A stretch of 44,115 bases of DNA from Candidatus Babelota bacterium (GTDB lineage Bacteria; Babelota; Babeliae; Babelales; JABDEC01), in the NCBI GenBank assembly GCA_013286795.1, contig JABDFA010000006.1, forward strand, positions 1 through 44,115. Direction: 5' to 3'. The notes beneath the pieces are model-generated. The model had not been told where the DNA came from. It searched no databases and saw nothing but the letters and a program-made list of their open reading frames with translations. The position numbers and the translations under genes are program-made. Position 1 is the first letter of the stretch; every line of letters begins with the position of its first letter. This document shows positions 25,607 through 34,521 of this stretch, piece after piece.

Positions 25607-27091
25607 ATGAAAAATATAATTTTAACTTTATCGTTGTTTTTGTGTTTTTGCATTTACAGCATGGATCAGGAACCTTTTGTTTCAAGCTCAAGTAGTCCAT
25701 CTGCTTGTTCAGCGGACCAAGAAGCTTTAACTTTTGAACAAAGGCAAAAAAATGAAGAGGAATCTAAAGGAACGCGAGATCAAGATTCGCAAGCAGCTTC
25801 TACTCTAGAAGTAGATCATGAAGCAGATTGGTACTGTCAATGCAGATTTCCAAAGACAAACAATGAGTTAGGTTGGCTAAATACTGCTAAATCTTTGGTT
25901 GGAGCAAAACAGACTAATTATGATGACGTACAAGTATGTGATTTAGATGATGGGAAATTAGGTGTTCTTACGGGTAAAGATAAGTTTTATACGATAAGAA
26001 TATTGGATATCAATTCAGGGAAATGTTTACATAATATTAATCCATTGAAAGACGAAAAAGGTATTAAATTAATTCCCACTCAATTGTGTAAATTATCCGA
26101 AAATAGATTTGCATGTATTTTAAATAGTGATACTAGGTGGGGAGAAGGACAGTGGGAGGAAATAAATAAAAAAATAAAAATATACGATATAAATTCTGGG
26201 AAACTTTTAAAAGATATTATTGTTGAAGAGTTTGGTGATATGAATGGGGTTTATTTATCTGAAAACAGAATGGCCTTATTAACCAAAGATTTATACAAGG
26301 ATTATAGATTTATTTTTATCTTAGACTTATCTTCCGGGAAAATTTTGAAAAAAATTGATTTAATTAAAGAGGAACAATGTGGCTCTTTATTAACATATGT
26401 TGATGTATTTGGCATGAGATCAGTTGGATCTTCTACAGGAGTTTATATCAATCAAGCTCTACCTCTTTATGGTGACAGATTGTTGTTACAATCCGGTAAT
26501 AATTTATGTGTAATTTACACAAATATAGATGAGACTAATTTATTAGATACATGGAATATTCTTGATGTTATTGTTTTGCCAAATGGTGAATTTTTAAGTT
26601 TGAGTACGGATTTTATTGTGAGAATTTGGGATAATGAAAATTTTAAGTTTCAAAAAGTTCAAGATGTTCTTAATGAAAATAATTTAATTGTTACTGATTT
26701 ACAAAATATGGTTCTTAGTTATTTGCCAAAAGATTGGAATTCAAAAATAGTTGTGGATAAAATTGATACTCATGTTGATAAGTTTATATTGGATAATTTT
26801 TTTAGACATGGTAGAAAATGTTTTTTAGATGAAAACCATATATTGGCTTTTAATCGATTTTTTGATTACATTACAAGCGGATATTGTGCGATATTAAATG
26901 TTGAAACAGGTGAATCTAAAATAATCTTTTTAACAAATGAATTTCTCTCAAAAATGGATAAGGATAAGTTTTGGATTCTGGATCATGGTAAAAGAATAGC
27001 TTTTTATGCCAGAGATGGTTCAATAGAGATTTGGACAAATCAACCAAAGGTTACAAAAAAAGAAGTTCAAGAGGGTTGTATAATCTGCTAG
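25607..27091 (+). CDS. Propeller array protein 4: exported, F-box-like motif, CIIC tail
   Basis: A 494-residue paralogue. The signal peptide ends CIYSMDQ; the leader carries PSACSADQEALTFEQ (allele of protein 2), then DWYCQCRFPKTNNEL as in protein 3. Blades include IRILDINSGKCLHNI, IKIYDINSGKLLKDI and FILDLSSGKILKKID. The F-box-like helix is VTDLQNMVLSYLPKDW (about 362-377). It ends VQEGCIIC. Spacing to its neighbours is 24 bp upstream and 9 bp downstream, so the array is probably one transcript. Confidence 0.85.
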   Translation: MKNIILTLSLFLCFCIYSMDQEPFVSSSSSPSACSADQEALTFEQRQKNEEESKGTRDQDSQAASTLEVDHEADWYCQCRFPKTNNELGWLNTAKSLVGAKQTNYDDVQVCDLDDGKLGVLTGKDKFYTIRILDINSGKCLHNINPLKDEKGIKLIPTQLCKLSENRFACILNSDTRWGEGQWEEINKKIKIYDINSGKLLKDIIVEEFGDMNGVYLSENRMALLTKDLYKDYRFIFILDLSSGKILKKIDLIKEEQCGSLLTYVDVFGMRSVGSSTGVYINQALPLYGDRLLLQSGNNLCVIYTNIDETNLLDTWNILDVIVLPNGEFLSLSTDFIVRIWDNENFKFQKVQDVLNENNLIVTDLQNMVLSYLPKDWNSKIVVDKIDTHVDKFILDNFFRHGRKCFLDENHILAFNRFFDYITSGYCAILNVETGESKIIFLTNEFLSKMDKDKFWILDHGKRIAFYARDGSIEIWTNQPKVTKKEVQEGCIIC

Positions 27092-27100
27092 AATTATAGC

Positions 27101-28609
27101 ATGTATAAAAAACTATTTTTAATTTTATTATTTTCAAGTTCTTGTATTTTTTCTATGGATTATGTTTCTAGCTCAATAACTCCTTCATCTTCTGAGCCTT
27201 TAACTTTTGAGCAGCAACAGAAAAATGATGATGAATTGGCAGAGCAAGCAAGATCTCGGGTTGAAAACTGGCGATTAGAAAAAACTTTTAAAATAAAAGA
27301 TTTAAAAAATTATTTTATAGACATAAAACAAATCTTAAAAAATGGCTTCAAAAATTCGTTTGCTACTATAGATACTAGCTCGAACTATTCTTTTAATATG
27401 TTTGATTTGGGTAAAGGGAAATTAGCGTTATTGATATGGAACTCTAATTTAAGATTGATAAAAATTCTTGATATTAATTCAGGTAAATATTTATTTGAGA
27501 TTAATGGGCTGGAAACAAAAAAAGGTATTAACTGGTATGTTACAAAATTATGTAAATTGCCAGGTGATCGATTTGCATGTGTTATTAATACTAAAATAAA
27601 TGACCATGGTAAGGGGCCAAAAAAAATAAAAATATTTGATACGAATTCCGGAAAACTTTTAAAAGAATTTGTATTTGAACTTAATCATGTTTTTTATAAC
27701 TATTTACATACAGAACAGATGTTTTATCTAGGTGATGAGAAATTAGTTTTATTAATTTGTGATAATGAGAATTTTAGTTTTGAATATTTAGTTGTTTTAG
27801 ATTTAAAAACAGGTTCAGTTTTACTGAAATTACCTCAGAAATTAGATATTTTTGGAACTGGTAAGGCTGAAACAGAAAAACCTAGCTCTGGGTTAGCTTT
27901 GACTGATGGAAACATTCTTTTAAAATCGAATAGAAATAATTTGTGTATTCTTGATCCGGCAACTTGCAAAGTAATTTGGAAATCTAATGGATTATTAAGA
28001 GATGAAAATGAAAAACCACTGATATTTAAAAAAACTAGAATTGATGTCGGTGTTGGAAATGGTTTTGTAGAAACAGATGAATCAGAGGTTATTCAACCTA
28101 AAACATATGAGTTTAATTTTATAGTTTCATATCCAGATAATAAGTTCTTGGTTCGTGACACTAATGGTAATTTAGTAATTTTTAGAAATGAAAAATTTAA
28201 TTTTGGAAAAATTAAAGAAGTTTTAAATGATACCGTAATTCCAGTGCTTCAAAAAATTATTTTTGATTATTTGTCAGATCAGTGGGAGGTTGAAACAAGA
28301 AAATTTGGTGCGGCTACTACTGTATATTACTATTTAGATAGCGATATATGTTTATTTAATAAAAAGAAATTATTGTTTTATCATTACAATCGAAAAGAGT
28401 TGGATATTAAGAAGATTTGTCCTATAGTTTTATATCTAGATACTAGCGAATTGGTATCAATCGATATAAAAGGAAACTATAATGAAGGAATTATACTAGA
28501 TGATGGAAGAGTTGTTTTTGATTTTGATAAACATATAGAAATCTGGAGTAATCAACCAGAAGTTGAAGAAGATGATCTTAGGGATAGTGGTGCTTGTGTA
28601 ATTTGTTAG
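27101..28609 (+). CDS. Propeller array protein 5: divergent, F-box-like motif, CVIC tail
   Basis: A 502-residue protein, the most divergent of the five. Signal peptide (MYKKLFLILLFSSSCIFS), a shortened leader still holding PLTFEQQQK, and blades such as IKILDINSGKYLFEI, IKIFDTNSGKLLKEF and VVLDLKTGSVLLKL. NEKFNFGKIKEVL leads to IPVLQKIIFDYLSDQW (about 380-395). It ends DSGACVIC. It starts 9 bp after protein 4 and lacks the GTGGAG site of its siblings. A hairpin repeat follows the stop. Confidence 0.85.
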   Translation: MYKKLFLILLFSSSCIFSMDYVSSSITPSSSEPLTFEQQQKNDDELAEQARSRVENWRLEKTFKIKDLKNYFIDIKQILKNGFKNSFATIDTSSNYSFNMFDLGKGKLALLIWNSNLRLIKILDINSGKYLFEINGLETKKGINWYVTKLCKLPGDRFACVINTKINDHGKGPKKIKIFDTNSGKLLKEFVFELNHVFYNYLHTEQMFYLGDEKLVLLICDNENFSFEYLVVLDLKTGSVLLKLPQKLDIFGTGKAETEKPSSGLALTDGNILLKSNRNNLCILDPATCKVIWKSNGLLRDENEKPLIFKKTRIDVGVGNGFVETDESEVIQPKTYEFNFIVSYPDNKFLVRDTNGNLVIFRNEKFNFGKIKEVLNDTVIPVLQKIIFDYLSDQWEVETRKFGAATTVYYYLDSDICLFNKKKLLFYHYNRKELDIKKICPIVLYLDTSELVSIDIKGNYNEGIILDDGRVVFDFDKHIEIWSNQPEVEEDDLRDSGACVIC

Positions 28610-28615
28610 AAAGTT

Positions 28616-28686
28616 CATGGTCCTTCGACTTCGTTCCGAATTGTGCATAAGCACAATTCGTCACTTCCCTCAGGATGACCGGAGAG
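28616..28686. repeat. GC-rich hairpin repeat after the propeller array
   Basis: A perfect 10-bp stem, CGAATTGTGC (28637-28646) with GCACAATTCG (28651-28660), loop ATAA, sits inside a partial outer stem (GGTCCTTCGAC toward CAGGATGACC). No U-run follows, so termination is uncertain. It lies between the convergent array and tatD. Confidence 0.8.
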
Positions 28687-28745
28687 AAGCTCAAGATACA
28701 ACAGGTTTTAGGAATGTTTAGTATCAAGCGTATCAAGCGAATGAT

Positions 28746-29555
28746 TTAATCAATTTCAAAAAGTTTTTTTGCGTTGTCAGTTGTTTGTTTTGCAACTGAG
28801 TCAAAACTGATGCCAAGAAGATTAGATATGAATTGGGCAATTTCGTAAATATATTTTGGATAGTTTGTTTTGCCCCGGATTATTTGTGGTGGTAAAAATG
28901 GAGAGTCGGTTTCAAGAACGATTTTTTCTAAGCCTATAGTTTGTATTATTTGGCGAAGTTCGTTGTTTTTTGGGTAGGTAATTGTTCCGCCAATGCCTAA
29001 ATAAAATCCCCAAGAGGTTACAGTTTTTGCAAAATCTATATTTTCAGAAAAACAGTGAATTACACATCTTTTGATTTCTTTTTTAAATTCTTCAAGAGAA
29101 TATAATGTTTCTTCTGGTGCATTACGCGAATGAACTACAAGAGCCAGATTATTTTCTAACGCAAGCTCTATTTGTGCTTTAAAGCCGTCTTTTTGCCTTT
29201 GTAGGTCAAATGGTTGATGATATTTGTCTATTCCACATTCTCCTATTGCTACAATTTTGTTGTCATTTTTGTTCTTGACTAGTTTGGAGATTTGTTTTAA
29301 CTCTTTTTGCCATTCTGGTTTTAAATCTGTTGGATGTATTCCTGCAGCTGCGAAAATATTAGGGAATGTTTTTGCAAGTGCAACGGAATTTTCACTCTCT
29401 ATTAAGCTGGTTCCAATATTAATTATTTTTGTAACATGATTTTTTTCAGCTTCTTGCAGAATGTTGCGTACTTTTTCAAAATCACTTTTTTGCAACAAAA
29501 CATCAAATGTTGGTTTTATTATGTTATTGATATGACAGTGGGTGTCTATAAGCAT
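28746..29555 (-). CDS. tatD: TatD-family metal-dependent DNase
   Basis: A 269-residue TIM-barrel hydrolase. Metal ligands are in MLIDTHCHI, the Glu in IGECGID, the His in VVHSRNA, the His in CVIHCFSE and the Asp in LETDSPFLPPQ. Members are 3'-5' DNases or related hydrolases linked to DNA repair or turnover. Length and motif order are normal. Divergent from the HU gene. Confidence 0.92.
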   Translation of the reverse strand: MLIDTHCHINNIIKPTFDVLLQKSDFEKVRNILQEAEKNHVTKIINIGTSLIESENSVALAKTFPNIFAAAGIHPTDLKPEWQKELKQISKLVKNKNDNKIVAIGECGIDKYHQPFDLQRQKDGFKAQIELALENNLALVVHSRNAPEETLYSLEEFKKEIKRCVIHCFSENIDFAKTVTSWGFYLGIGGTITYPKNNELRQIIQTIGLEKIVLETDSPFLPPQIIRGKTNYPKYIYEIAQFISNLLGISFDSVAKQTTDNAKKLFEID

Positions 29556-29643
29556 TGTTTCTTTCTATTTTTTTATTTTTTTATAATTTTGCTTTTGTTG
29601 CGCTGTTTTTTCAATATTTATTTTATATCTAAATAAAAGTTGT

Positions 29644-29671
29644 TTGACAAACAAATAAATCATAATATGAT
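29644..29671 (+). promoter_or_regulatory. Strong sigma70-like promoter for HU
   Basis: TTGACA (29644-29649), a 16-bp spacer and TATGAT (29666-29671). This predicts a leader of about 97 bases before the HU start codon. Confidence 0.65.
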
Positions 29672-29696
29672 TACATTGTTGAAGTAAGCATCTGGC

Positions 29697-29742
29697 AACC
29701 TATGCGACGGTTAAAAGAGAGTGTTACTGAAGCGAAGCAGTA
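29697..29742 (+). promoter_or_regulatory. Possible structured leader of the HU mRNA
   Basis: Two small stems lie in the leader: AACC/GGTT (29697-29712) and TACTG/CAGTA (29725-29742). They could modulate HU translation. The stems are short and no known riboswitch class fits. Confidence 0.25.
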
Positions 29743-29774
29743 TTAATAAAAAACCTATAAGTTACGGAGGGCAT

Positions 29775-30053
29775 ATGAATAAGACAGAAATCATAAGCTG
29801 TCTAAGCGAGGAAACCACATTCAGTAAAAAGGATGTAACTCGCGTGCTTGAATCTTTTACACGTATTATTGAACGCACTTTGAAAAAGGGCGAAAAAGTT
29901 TCTTTGACAGGCTTTGGAACTTTTTCAATTTCAAGGCGTCCTGCTCGTAAGGGTATCAATCCTGCCACAAAGCAAAGAATTGATATTCCTGCGATTAGCG
30001 TTCCAAAATTTAAAGCAGGAAAGAACCTGAGGGAATTAGTCAGATCAGTATAA
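29775..30053 (+). CDS. hup: HU/IHF-family nucleoid protein
   Basis: A 92-residue DNA-bending protein. It shows MNKTEIISCLSEET, the helical dimer region, VSLTGFGTFSISRRPARKG and the DNA-arm segment INPATKQRIDIPAISVPKFKAGKNLRELV. ATG 29775 is chosen since CGGAGG precedes it and homology starts there; the open frame to 29721 is leader. Monocistronic, with its own promoter and terminator. HU and IHF subunits cannot be separated firmly here. Confidence 0.93.
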   Translation: MNKTEIISCLSEETTFSKKDVTRVLESFTRIIERTLKKGEKVSLTGFGTFSISRRPARKGINPATKQRIDIPAISVPKFKAGKNLRELVRSV

Positions 30054-30086
30054 TATTTTTTATTTGACTTTAGAAAAGCTTTACCT

Positions 30087-30115
30087 AAGATCGCTTTAAA
30101 AGGCGGTCTTTTTTT
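30087..30115 (+). terminator. Rho-independent terminator after HU
   Basis: Stem AAGATCGC (30087-30094) with GGCGGTCTT (30102-30110), one G:U pair, followed by TTTTT. Typical intrinsic terminator between HU and serS. Confidence 0.8.
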
Positions 30116-30158
30116 GTTAAGATATATTTATCAAGATTTTTTATTCTGGAGTGAATTT

Positions 30159-31391
30159 ATGATAGATCTTAATATATTACGTAAAGAGCCTGAAAAAATA
30201 GTTAACTTAATCAAAAAAAAGGACCCATCATATGATGTTAATGGGTTAATTGAATTAGATAAACAGGTTCGTAAACTTAATTTAGAAATAGAAGCTTTAA
30301 GATCAAAAAAGAATGAGCTGGCAAAACTGGCTAGTTCAGGTATAACAGTTGAACTCCGTGAAGAATCTATACAGGTCTCAAAAGAACTAAAAAATAAAGA
30401 AGGTGAGTTTGAGAAGATAGAAAAAGATTTTAAAAAATTATATCTTTTTTGCCCTAATATAATTCAAGACGATGTGCCACAAGGCAATAAAGAATCAAAT
30501 GTAGTAGTTAAGGTTGTTGGAAAAAAACCTGAATTTAATTTCACAATAAAAAAGCATTTAGAATTAATTCAAAATTTAGGATGGGTAGATTTTCAGGCTG
30601 CTAGCAAAATGGCAGGCAGTAGATTTGTTCTTTATAAAAATGATGCAGTAAAATTAATTTATTCTTTGACTATGCTGATGTTAAAAAATAATATTAAGCA
30701 TGGTTTTGAGCCGATTTTACCTCCATATTTAGTCAACGGGGAATCACTTGAAGTTGCGGGAAATTTTCCAAAGTTTCAAGAAGAAGTTTATTCTGTTAAA
30801 GATGATAATTTATATTTGATTCCTACTTCTGAAGTTAGTTTAACTAATATTTATAAAGATCATATATTTGTAAAATCTGATTTGCCTATAAGAATGACTT
30901 CTTGGACAAGCTGTTTTAGAAGAGAAGCAGGCACTTATGGTTCTGCAGAGCAAGGTTTAATTAGAATTCATCAGTTTGAGAAAGTTGAACTTTATACTAT
31001 TTGTTCTCCGGAAAAATCCCAAGAAGAACAAGATAGAATGTTAGCTTGCGCAGAGGATATTTTGAATCAGTTAGGACTACATTATCGTGTAAGTCTTTTG
31101 GCTGCGCAAGATACGTCTTTTCAGTCAGCTAAAACTTATGATATAGAAGTTTGGCTTCCGGGACAAAATGCATATTATGAAGTATCTTCATGCAGTAATT
31201 GTACCGATTTTCAATCAAGAAGAGGAGCTATTAGATTTAAGGATAATGATTCTAAAAATAATCAATTGGTTCATACCTTAAATTGCTCATCGCTTGCATT
31301 GCCAAGATTAATAGTTGCATTAGTTGAGACTTATCAAAAAGAAGATGGAGCAATTCAGTTTCCAGAAGTATTAAAGAATTTTATAATTTAA
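30159..31391 (+). CDS. serS: Seryl-tRNA synthetase
   Basis: Class II synthetase charging tRNA-Ser, 410 residues. An N-terminal coiled-coil arm (about 26-105) starts MIDLNILRKEPEKI. The catalytic core shows LIPTSEVSLTN, motif 2 TSCFRREAGTYG then RIHQFEKVELY, EVSSCSNCTDFQSRR, and motif 3 TLNCSSLALPRLIVALVE, where most bacteria have TLNGSGLA. ATG 30159 has GGAGTG upstream; the frame open from 30114 is not needed. Complete and presumably essential. Confidence 0.95.
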   Translation: MIDLNILRKEPEKIVNLIKKKDPSYDVNGLIELDKQVRKLNLEIEALRSKKNELAKLASSGITVELREESIQVSKELKNKEGEFEKIEKDFKKLYLFCPNIIQDDVPQGNKESNVVVKVVGKKPEFNFTIKKHLELIQNLGWVDFQAASKMAGSRFVLYKNDAVKLIYSLTMLMLKNNIKHGFEPILPPYLVNGESLEVAGNFPKFQEEVYSVKDDNLYLIPTSEVSLTNIYKDHIFVKSDLPIRMTSWTSCFRREAGTYGSAEQGLIRIHQFEKVELYTICSPEKSQEEQDRMLACAEDILNQLGLHYRVSLLAAQDTSFQSAKTYDIEVWLPGQNAYYEVSSCSNCTDFQSRRGAIRFKDNDSKNNQLVHTLNCSSLALPRLIVALVETYQKEDGAIQFPEVLKNFII

Positions 31392-31403
31392 TATTGGTAA
31401 AAA

Positions 31404-32267
31404 ATGTTAAAAGAAGAGATAAAAAAGAAGATAAAATTAATTCAAATACATACCAGAAAAGTTTTAAGTGGTAATCTAATAGGAGATTATACTACTGCTA
31501 TAAAAGGAACAGGCACAGAATTTGATCAAATAAGAGAATATCAACAAGGAGATGATGTAAGATTTATTGATTGGAAAAGTTCTGCCAGAAGCGGAAAATT
31601 ATTAGTTAAGCAGTATTTTGAAGAACGGGATCGCGCAATTATTATTGTGGTTGATGCATCAGCATCTTTATTTTTTTCTTCTAATTCTGAATTTAAATAT
31701 GAAATTTCTTCTCAAATTGCTAGTGTATTGGCGATTGCGGGATATTATTCTAAAGATAAAGTAGGGTTAGTATTATTTAATGATCAAGTTATTAAATTTA
31801 TACCTCCAAAATTAGGATATAGTCATTCATATCATATTATGGAAACTCTTTTTGGTGTTGAGCAAAATAATAATAGTACTGATATAAAAATTGCATTGGA
31901 ATTTGTATCAAAAAATATTAAAAAAAAATCTATAGTATTTTTAATTTCTGATTTTATAACTGATAAAGATTTTCAAAAATCATTGAAGATTGTATCTAAT
32001 AATTTTGATTTAATAGCAATAAGATGCATTGATAATTTGGAAAAAAAATTGCCTGAATCAGTATTTTTAAATTTGAAAGATATTGAATCTGGTAAAGAAT
32101 CCACAGTGAATATGAATCATTATAGTAATTTAATTTTGGCAAAAAGAGTAGATGACCAAAATAAATTATTTAAGAAAAATAAAATTGATTTTATTGACAT
32201 AAATGTAAGAAATAAGAATTTTGTAAATGATATAGTTCTTTTTTTTAAAAATAGAATGGTCTTTTAG
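31404..32267 (+). CDS. DUF58 domain protein (MoxR-associated type)
   Basis: A 287-residue protein. The DUF58 signature GTGTEFDQIREYQQGDD (36-52) then VRFIDWKSSARSGKLLVKQY is clear. A von Willebrand A-like metal site follows (VVDASASLFFSS). Such proteins usually act with a MoxR ATPase and Bat proteins in envelope or enzyme maturation. Here only the next gene of that set is present, immediately downstream. No MoxR is seen in the window. Confidence 0.88.
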   Translation: MLKEEIKKKIKLIQIHTRKVLSGNLIGDYTTAIKGTGTEFDQIREYQQGDDVRFIDWKSSARSGKLLVKQYFEERDRAIIIVVDASASLFFSSNSEFKYEISSQIASVLAIAGYYSKDKVGLVLFNDQVIKFIPPKLGYSHSYHIMETLFGVEQNNNSTDIKIALEFVSKNIKKKSIVFLISDFITDKDFQKSLKIVSNNFDLIAIRCIDNLEKKLPESVFLNLKDIESGKESTVNMNHYSNLILAKRVDDQNKLFKKNKIDFIDINVRNKNFVNDIVLFFKNRMVF

Positions 32268-32765
32268 ATGAATGATATTAATCTGGATCTTGAAAATTAT
32301 GGTTTATGGTATGTTCCATTTTGGAAAACCAGGCTCTTTTATTTTGCTGTGATTTTTTTAGGGTTAATATTACTTAGTATTATTATCTTTTTAATTTATA
32401 AAAAATTTAAACAAGATAATTCTAAAGAGAGTTTGTCTTCTATTTTGCGTGAGTTAAATCAGTTAGAAAGAGATTTGCCGAATAAAAGCTCGAAAGAGTT
32501 CTATTTTAAGCTAATTTCTCTAGTAAAAAAATATATTTTTATTTGCTATAATATTGATATAAGCAGTAAAACTGATTCTGAGTTAATAGAATTCTTAAAA
32601 AATATGGATAATTCACTGATTTTTAATGATGAAATCAAAGATATTATTTATAGATCAACCAGTGCCAGATTTGCTAGCCGAGAATTAGCTGAGTTACAAA
32701 TGAGGCAAGATTTGAAAAATATGATTAATCTTATAGAATCAAGCAAAACCTTGATTGGTGAGTAA
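32268..32765 (+). CDS. DUF4381-like membrane protein partner of the DUF58 protein
   Basis: A 165-residue protein: a short exported segment containing YGLWYVPFWKTRLF, one transmembrane helix (about 25-45) and a cytoplasmic helical domain. In MoxR/DUF58 operons the gene after DUF58 often encodes such a one-helix protein (DUF4381). It starts directly after the DUF58 stop, so the two are translationally coupled. The family name is moderate; the context supports it. Confidence 0.68.
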   Translation: MNDINLDLENYGLWYVPFWKTRLFYFAVIFLGLILLSIIIFLIYKKFKQDNSKESLSSILRELNQLERDLPNKSSKEFYFKLISLVKKYIFICYNIDISSKTDSELIEFLKNMDNSLIFNDEIKDIIYRSTSARFASRELAELQMRQDLKNMINLIESSKTLIGE

Positions 32766-32798
32766 AATATACAATTTTTCTGTCAGACTTGACATAGT

Positions 32799-32807
32799 TG
32801 TTATAAT
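32799..32807 (+). promoter_or_regulatory. Extended -10 promoter
   Basis: TGT followed by TATAAT (32802-32807) makes an extended -10 element about 80 bp before the next start codon. A TTGACA at 32789 is too close (7 bp) to be its -35. Confidence 0.4.
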
Positions 32808-32884
32808 AAAAAAGACAATTCTTATTACAAATCTTAAAGTTTTTAGTAAAATTAAGTTTTAAAACATATTTATTGGAGCTATTT

Positions 32885-33346
32885 ATGGCTAAGCATGTAG
32901 GTGCTAAACTTCCTGATGATTTAATTGAAATTTTAAAAAAAGGTAAAACAGTAGCAGTGTTATCTACTTTTTCTGAAAAAGGGCTTCCACATACTACACC
33001 CATTCAATGGGTTTATCCTAAGGAATATGAAAGTTTATTGATTTCTATACATAAGGACCATGCTGGTTATCACAATATGGTTTGGCAAAAAAAGGTGATG
33101 CTTTGTTTTCTTGATGAAAATAATATAGCGTATAGTGTACTTGGAAGAGCAGGTGTGGTTAGAGCGCCGTCAATGGTTCATCCGCTTATGAATGTTGTAC
33201 GTATAGATATAATAGATATTAAAAGTGATCGTTCTGTTCTGACTAGGGTAGATAGTGGAGTTAAATGGAGTTATATTTCTAAGGAAGCTCAAGAGTTGTG
33301 TGAGGCTCTTTTGGGTGAATTGAAGGAACTGTCTGAAACATTGTAA
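32885..33346 (+). CDS. Pyridoxamine 5'-phosphate oxidase-like FMN-binding split-barrel protein
   Basis: A 153-residue protein. LLKKGKTVAVLSTFSEKGLPHTTPIQWVY-type organisation (a conserved small-residue strand, then PHTTPI) is typical of the PNPOx-like split barrel, as is the later strand KKVMLCFLDENNIAYSVLGR (about 71-90). It probably binds FMN; substrate unknown. ATG 32885 has GGAG upstream; the in-frame TTG 32873 overlaps that site. Stands alone between the DUF pair and an exported coiled-coil gene. True PNPOx (vitamin B6) is unlikely at this length. Confidence 0.72.
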   Translation: MAKHVGAKLPDDLIEILKKGKTVAVLSTFSEKGLPHTTPIQWVYPKEYESLLISIHKDHAGYHNMVWQKKVMLCFLDENNIAYSVLGRAGVVRAPSMVHPLMNVVRIDIIDIKSDRSVLTRVDSGVKWSYISKEAQELCEALLGELKELSETL

Positions 33347-33380
33347 TCTATTTTTAAAAAAGTATTGAGGGTTTTAAGTT

Positions 33381-34466
33381 ATGAAATTTGAGTTTAAATT
33401 TGGGGTATTAATTTTTTGTTTTATGAGTTTAGATGCTGAACCAGAGATATCACTTGATACAGATATTAATTTGCCTGTATCAAATGATAATGTTAAAGTT
33501 GACGAATCTAATCAATCTAAAATTGAAAATGCAGTACAAGAAGCTGTACCTGTTAAAGTCGAAGACAAGCCTCAAGAGGCTATTAAAGTTGTTCAAGAAA
33601 AACAGGTTGAACCTGAAAAAAAAGAAAATCAAATAGATGAAGAAATAGGCCAAATGTTGGATACTTTAGATATTGAAGAATCTGGTAATTGGCTATTAAA
33701 GAGAGTCTGGTGGGAACAAGCTGAATCTGTATTTGAAAAAATAATTAATCTAAATGATTCAATAATCAAAACTCAAATGGATTATTTTGATAAACGCAAT
33801 GAGGCAGATAAAGCATTAAATCTATTTTATCGCAGCATTGGTTATGAACAAGGTGAACTTAATGAAACTATAGATTATTTAATATCTGAAAGCCAAAAGG
33901 AACGTGAGGTATTGGGAGATTTGACTATTGAGGAACGAGAATTTTTAGAACTATTGAATGAAAAAAAGAAAGAACTTGAGCAGCTTAAATCAGATCTTAA
34001 AGAGTTAAGCCAAATGGATGGTACATTAACTGCTACGATAACCCAAGTTATTGACCAAGTTAATAGATGTAGAAGCTATGAAAAGGATGCTTGGGCAAGT
34101 TTTAAAGAAATTGGCAGAAGTTTGGATGACAAAAAGGCTAGAACTTTATTTTATCAAGCAGAAACGGACTTTAAAAACATTCAAAATATTTCCAGATATT
34201 TAAAACAGGATTTAATGAACTATTTTCAAAGTTTGTTGGGTCAGATTGCTCAATTTTCAAACAATATAAGCTCCAAAATTGATTCCCTTAAAAAAGAAGG
34301 TTTTGATTTACAAGAGCGCTCTGAAATGCTGAAACGTGCAGATGAAGTTAGAAAACAAAATAAGCAAATGGAAGCTAATAAATCAGGTCCAGATAAACAA
34401 AAAACAGCGGATAAGAGCTGGTTTGGTAGAATTAAAACATGGTTCAAATCGACTTTTAAAATTTAG
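33381..34466 (+). CDS. Exported coiled-coil protein of unknown function
   Basis: A 361-residue protein. Signal peptide (MKFEFKFGVLIFCFMSLDAEP), an acidic, Val/Glu/Lys-rich low-complexity linker (about 25-85), then long predicted coiled coils (about 105-330; for example LLNEKKKELEQLKSDLKEL). The C-terminus is basic and amphipathic (SWFGRIKTWFKSTFKI), possibly membrane-binding. No family recognised. Preceded by GAGGG. Could be structural in the periplasm or exported further. Confidence 0.72.
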   Translation: MKFEFKFGVLIFCFMSLDAEPEISLDTDINLPVSNDNVKVDESNQSKIENAVQEAVPVKVEDKPQEAIKVVQEKQVEPEKKENQIDEEIGQMLDTLDIEESGNWLLKRVWWEQAESVFEKIINLNDSIIKTQMDYFDKRNEADKALNLFYRSIGYEQGELNETIDYLISESQKEREVLGDLTIEEREFLELLNEKKKELEQLKSDLKELSQMDGTLTATITQVIDQVNRCRSYEKDAWASFKEIGRSLDDKKARTLFYQAETDFKNIQNISRYLKQDLMNYFQSLLGQIAQFSNNISSKIDSLKKEGFDLQERSEMLKRADEVRKQNKQMEANKSGPDKQKTADKSWFGRIKTWFKSTFKI

Positions 34467-34490
34467 TTAGATTTGCTAAATAGGTATAAT
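34462..34490 (+). promoter_or_regulatory. Candidate tRNA-Leu promoter
   Basis: A consensus TATAAT (34485-34490) with a poor -35 (TTTAGT at 34462-34467, 17-bp spacer), 31 bp before the tRNA. It overlaps the 3' end of the coiled-coil gene. Confidence 0.4.
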
Positions 34491-34521
34491 TTTGTTACAT
34501 TTTTTAAGGTATTTTTGAATT

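Noticed and set aside
29691..29742. SAM-type riboswitch in the HU leader (GGCAACC followed by GGTT)
   Set aside because: The other conserved segments of the SAM class are missing, the leader is too short and HU is not a usual target.
32789..32807. Consensus TTGACA and TATAAT promoter pair
   Set aside because: They are only 7 bp apart; the -10 is kept only as an extended -10 element.
33433..33636. Overlapping Leu/Lys-rich ORF inside the coiled-coil gene
   Set aside because: Shadow of the low-complexity Val/Glu/Lys linker in another frame; no start signal.
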